From JAKPQD01 sp029572965 (GTDB lineage Bacteria; Bacteroidota; Bacteroidia; Bacteroidales; DTGW01): DNA of 64,000 nucleotides. The stretch covers positions 14,162 through 78,161 of the forward strand of contig DAOSPF010000006.1 of NCBI GenBank assembly GCA_035374585.1. Reading direction: 5' to 3'. Position 1 is the first letter of the stretch. Each line of letters starts with the position of its first letter. Below are positions 62,430 through 64,000 of the stretch, piece after piece. The notes beneath the pieces were generated by a model that was not told the origin of the DNA, did not search any database, and was given only the letters and a program-made list of their open reading frames with translations. A program made the position numbers and the translations under genes.

Positions 62430-62562
62430 GGTACTTTAAGTTTATATAGTTTTGGCGCAGGGTTTCAAGTGCGTCTATTCTTTCTTGCGGTGATTTGCTT
62501 GCCCAAAAAAGAAAATCATTTGTCTTTTGATGAATATTGATGATTTTTACAATTTTCTCCAT
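62374..62562 (-). CDS. Small partner of the nucleotidyltransferase
   Basis: 62 residues, helical and basic, with SPQERIDALETLRQNYINL, a motif recurring in small genes placed before nucleotidyltransferases of this type. Overlaps the downstream gene by 56 bases, so it is translated in a coupled way. A weak -7 box (TATCTTTA) is at 62583-62590. Likely antitoxin or subunit; not experimentally placed. Confidence 0.7.
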   Translation of the reverse strand: MEKIVKIINIHQKTNDFLFWASKSPQERIDALETLRQNYINLKYHVQPRFQRVYTIIERKKS

Positions 62563-62628
62563 TGCTATAAGGCTTATATGATGTAAAGATACAGATTATT
62601 CAATAGAATAAAAACTTATTTATTTGCC

Positions 62629-62636
62629 TACCTTTG
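62629..62636 (+). promoter_or_regulatory. -7 box of the ABC-F gene
   Basis: TACCTTTG, an exact TAnnTTTG match, 15 bases before the start codon. Divergent from the nucleotidyltransferase pair. Confidence 0.6.
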
Positions 62637-62651
62637 CGCAAAAATCAAAAT

Positions 62652-64000
62652 ATGGCATCTTACCTGCAAATAGAGAATCTTTCAAAAAGTTATGGAGAGT
62701 TTGTAATGTTTGAGAATTTCTCCTTTCAACTTTCTAAAGGGCAGAAAGTTGCTATTGTTGCTCGTAATGGAGCTGGCAAAACCACGCTTTTTAATATTCT
62801 TTGTGGTGATGACATTTCAGACGGCGGGTCTGTTATCTTTCATAAAGATATTACCGTTGGATTTCTCAGGCAGGACCCGCCATTCAATCCTTCACTCACG
62901 GTGTTAGAACAGGTACTTGATTCTTCAGGGAAAGTTAAAGATGCTGTCCAGAAATACGGGCATGCCATGGCTTCAGGTAATGAAGAGCTTATGCATAAGG
63001 CGGTTGAACAAATGGATGCTTTGCAGGCATGGGATTTTGAGGCAAAAATGAAACGCATCCTAGGCCAGCTAAAAATATTCAACCTTGAGCAGAAAATGAA
63101 CCAGCTATCTGGAGGACAGCGCAAACGTGTAGCTTTGGCTAATGTTTTGTTGCAAAACCCTGATTTACTTATCTTAGATGAGCCTACAAACCACCTTGAC
63201 CTGGATATGATTGAATGGCTTGAGGAATATTTGCAAACCTATTGTAGTACGTTGCTGATGGTTACTCACGATAGGTACTTCCTCGACAGGGTGTGTAACG
63301 AGATTTTGGAAATAGACAATAAGCAAGTCTTTCATTATAAAGGAAATTATAGTTATTTTCTTGAAAAACGAGCTGAAAGATTAGAAATTGAACAGGTCAA
63401 TATTGATAAAGCACGCAATTTATACCGAAAAGAGCTTGAATGGATACGCCGAATGCCTCAGGCCCGTGGAACAAAGGCAAAGTACAGGGTTGATGCTTTT
63501 GAAGATGTCAAGGAACAGGCTTTTAAGCAAAAATCGAATAAAGAAATCAATATAAACTTCCAAGGCTCGCGCCTGGGGGCTAAGGTGATTGATGCAGAAC
63601 ATGTCTCGAAAAAGTTTGGTTCGCTTAATATTATCAATGACTTTTCATACAAATTTGCAGCTTTTGAAAAGATTGGTGTTATCGGGCCTAATGGGACTGG
63701 GAAAACCACGTTGTTAAACCTCCTTACTGGCTCGTTAAAACCGGATAATGGAATTGTTGAACACGGTGAAACCTTGAAAATAGGCTATTACAGGCAGGAT
63801 GGGCTTAACTTCAATGAGCAAATGAAGGTAATTGACGTTGCCCAAGAAGTTGCAGAGGTGGTTACAATGCGTGATGGCAATCAGCTCAATGTCTCGCAAC
63901 TGCTCAATATGTTTCTTTTTCCCCCTCCGGTGCAGCATTCGTTTATTTATAAACTTAGTGGGGGCGAGAAACGCAGGCTTTATCTGATGACCATCTTGAT
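62652..64000 (+). CDS. ABC-F ATPase (Uup/EttA-like), cut by the window end
   Basis: 449 residues are visible from the ATG at 62652 and the frame is open to the last base. Two nucleotide-binding domains: Walker A RNGAGKTT, signature LSGGQRKRVAL, Walker B LLILDEPTNHLD in the first; GPNGTGKTT and LSGGEKRR in the second. Between them is the linker with FHYKGNYSYFLEKRAER. There are no membrane segments, so this is a ribosome- or DNA-associated ABC-F protein, closest by eye to Uup. The C-terminal domain is missing. Confidence 0.92.
   Translation, partial: MASYLQIENLSKSYGEFVMFENFSFQLSKGQKVAIVARNGAGKTTLFNILCGDDISDGGSVIFHKDITVGFLRQDPPFNPSLTVLEQVLDSSGKVKDAVQKYGHAMASGNEELMHKAVEQMDALQAWDFEAKMKRILGQLKIFNLEQKMNQLSGGQRKRVALANVLLQNPDLLILDEPTNHLDLDMIEWLEEYLQTYCSTLLMVTHDRYFLDRVCNEILEIDNKQVFHYKGNYSYFLEKRAERLEIEQVNIDKARNLYRKELEWIRRMPQARGTKAKYRVDAFEDVKEQAFKQKSNKEININFQGSRLGAKVIDAEHVSKKFGSLNIINDFSYKFAAFEKIGVIGPNGTGKTTLLNLLTGSLKPDNGIVEHGETLKIGYYRQDGLNFNEQMKVIDVAQEVAEVVTMRDGNQLNVSQLLNMFLFPPPVQHSFIYKLSGGEKRRLYLMTIL

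Overview
The window looks like chromosomal DNA of a Bacteroidota (Bacteroidales-like) bacterium. The supporting signs are AT-rich spacers, -7 boxes of the Bacteroidetes type (TAnnTTTG) at many starts, two exported proteins with type IX secretion (T9SS) C-terminal sorting tails, a fused FeoA-FeoB, a bifunctional glutathione synthetase and a DUF5916/CBM9 outer-membrane protein. No rRNA, tRNA, CRISPR array, prophage or complete insertion sequence was seen.

Region 1 (1-14.3 kb, all on the minus strand) is a stress and metalloid block. A fluoride riboswitch with its own promoter precedes crcB/fluC, a DUF190 gene, a CPA2 antiporter, a universal stress protein and a CYTH phosphatase that runs off the left edge. 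Upstream lies a ten-gene run, arsR-arsE-arsF-arsG-arsP-like permease-DUF2798-ProC-like-porin-DGC protein-thioredoxin, read as an extended organoarsenical efflux operon with a nested palindromic operator at arsR. Upstream again and in the same direction is a Cys-rich MarR regulator with cysteine synthase, a MATE exporter and GshF, which would supply cysteine and glutathione.

Region 2 (14.3-28.2 kb) is iron and housekeeping: a PerR/Fur-like regulator, DUF454, ferritin with promoter and terminator, an AAA/DUF4143 ATPase, a hemerythrin protein with a LuxR-type regulator whose receiver domain has lost its phospho-acceptor, an OprB-like porin, FeoAB, a FeoB-associated Cys-rich peptide, a cation transporter, ArfB, HrpB and an esterase.

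Region 3 (28.2-44.6 kb) is more variable. A 1144-residue Ig-like T9SS protein gene sits between two inverted copies of a ~235-bp hairpin-rich element whose stems covary. Then come an orphan protein, a small outer-membrane protein, YbaK and NudC, a Spy/LTXXQ-like protein, a lipoprotein, a remnant of a GH3 glucosidase, a T9SS beta-propeller protein, OmpH/Skp, and a ferritin-like protein followed by a two-component system. A second hairpin cluster of the same style lies at 43.8 kb.

Region 4 (44.6-64 kb) holds a cytoplasmic GH43 enzyme, the oxidative pentose phosphate genes gnd-zwf-pgl, a sensor kinase broken by one frameshift, small membrane proteins, a CBM9/DUF5916 protein, a TrmH-type methyltransferase, a PIN toxin-antitoxin pair, fabD, a second AAA/DUF4143 ATPase, a PIF1-HRDC helicase, a nucleotidyltransferase with a small partner gene, and an ABC-F ATPase cut by the right edge.
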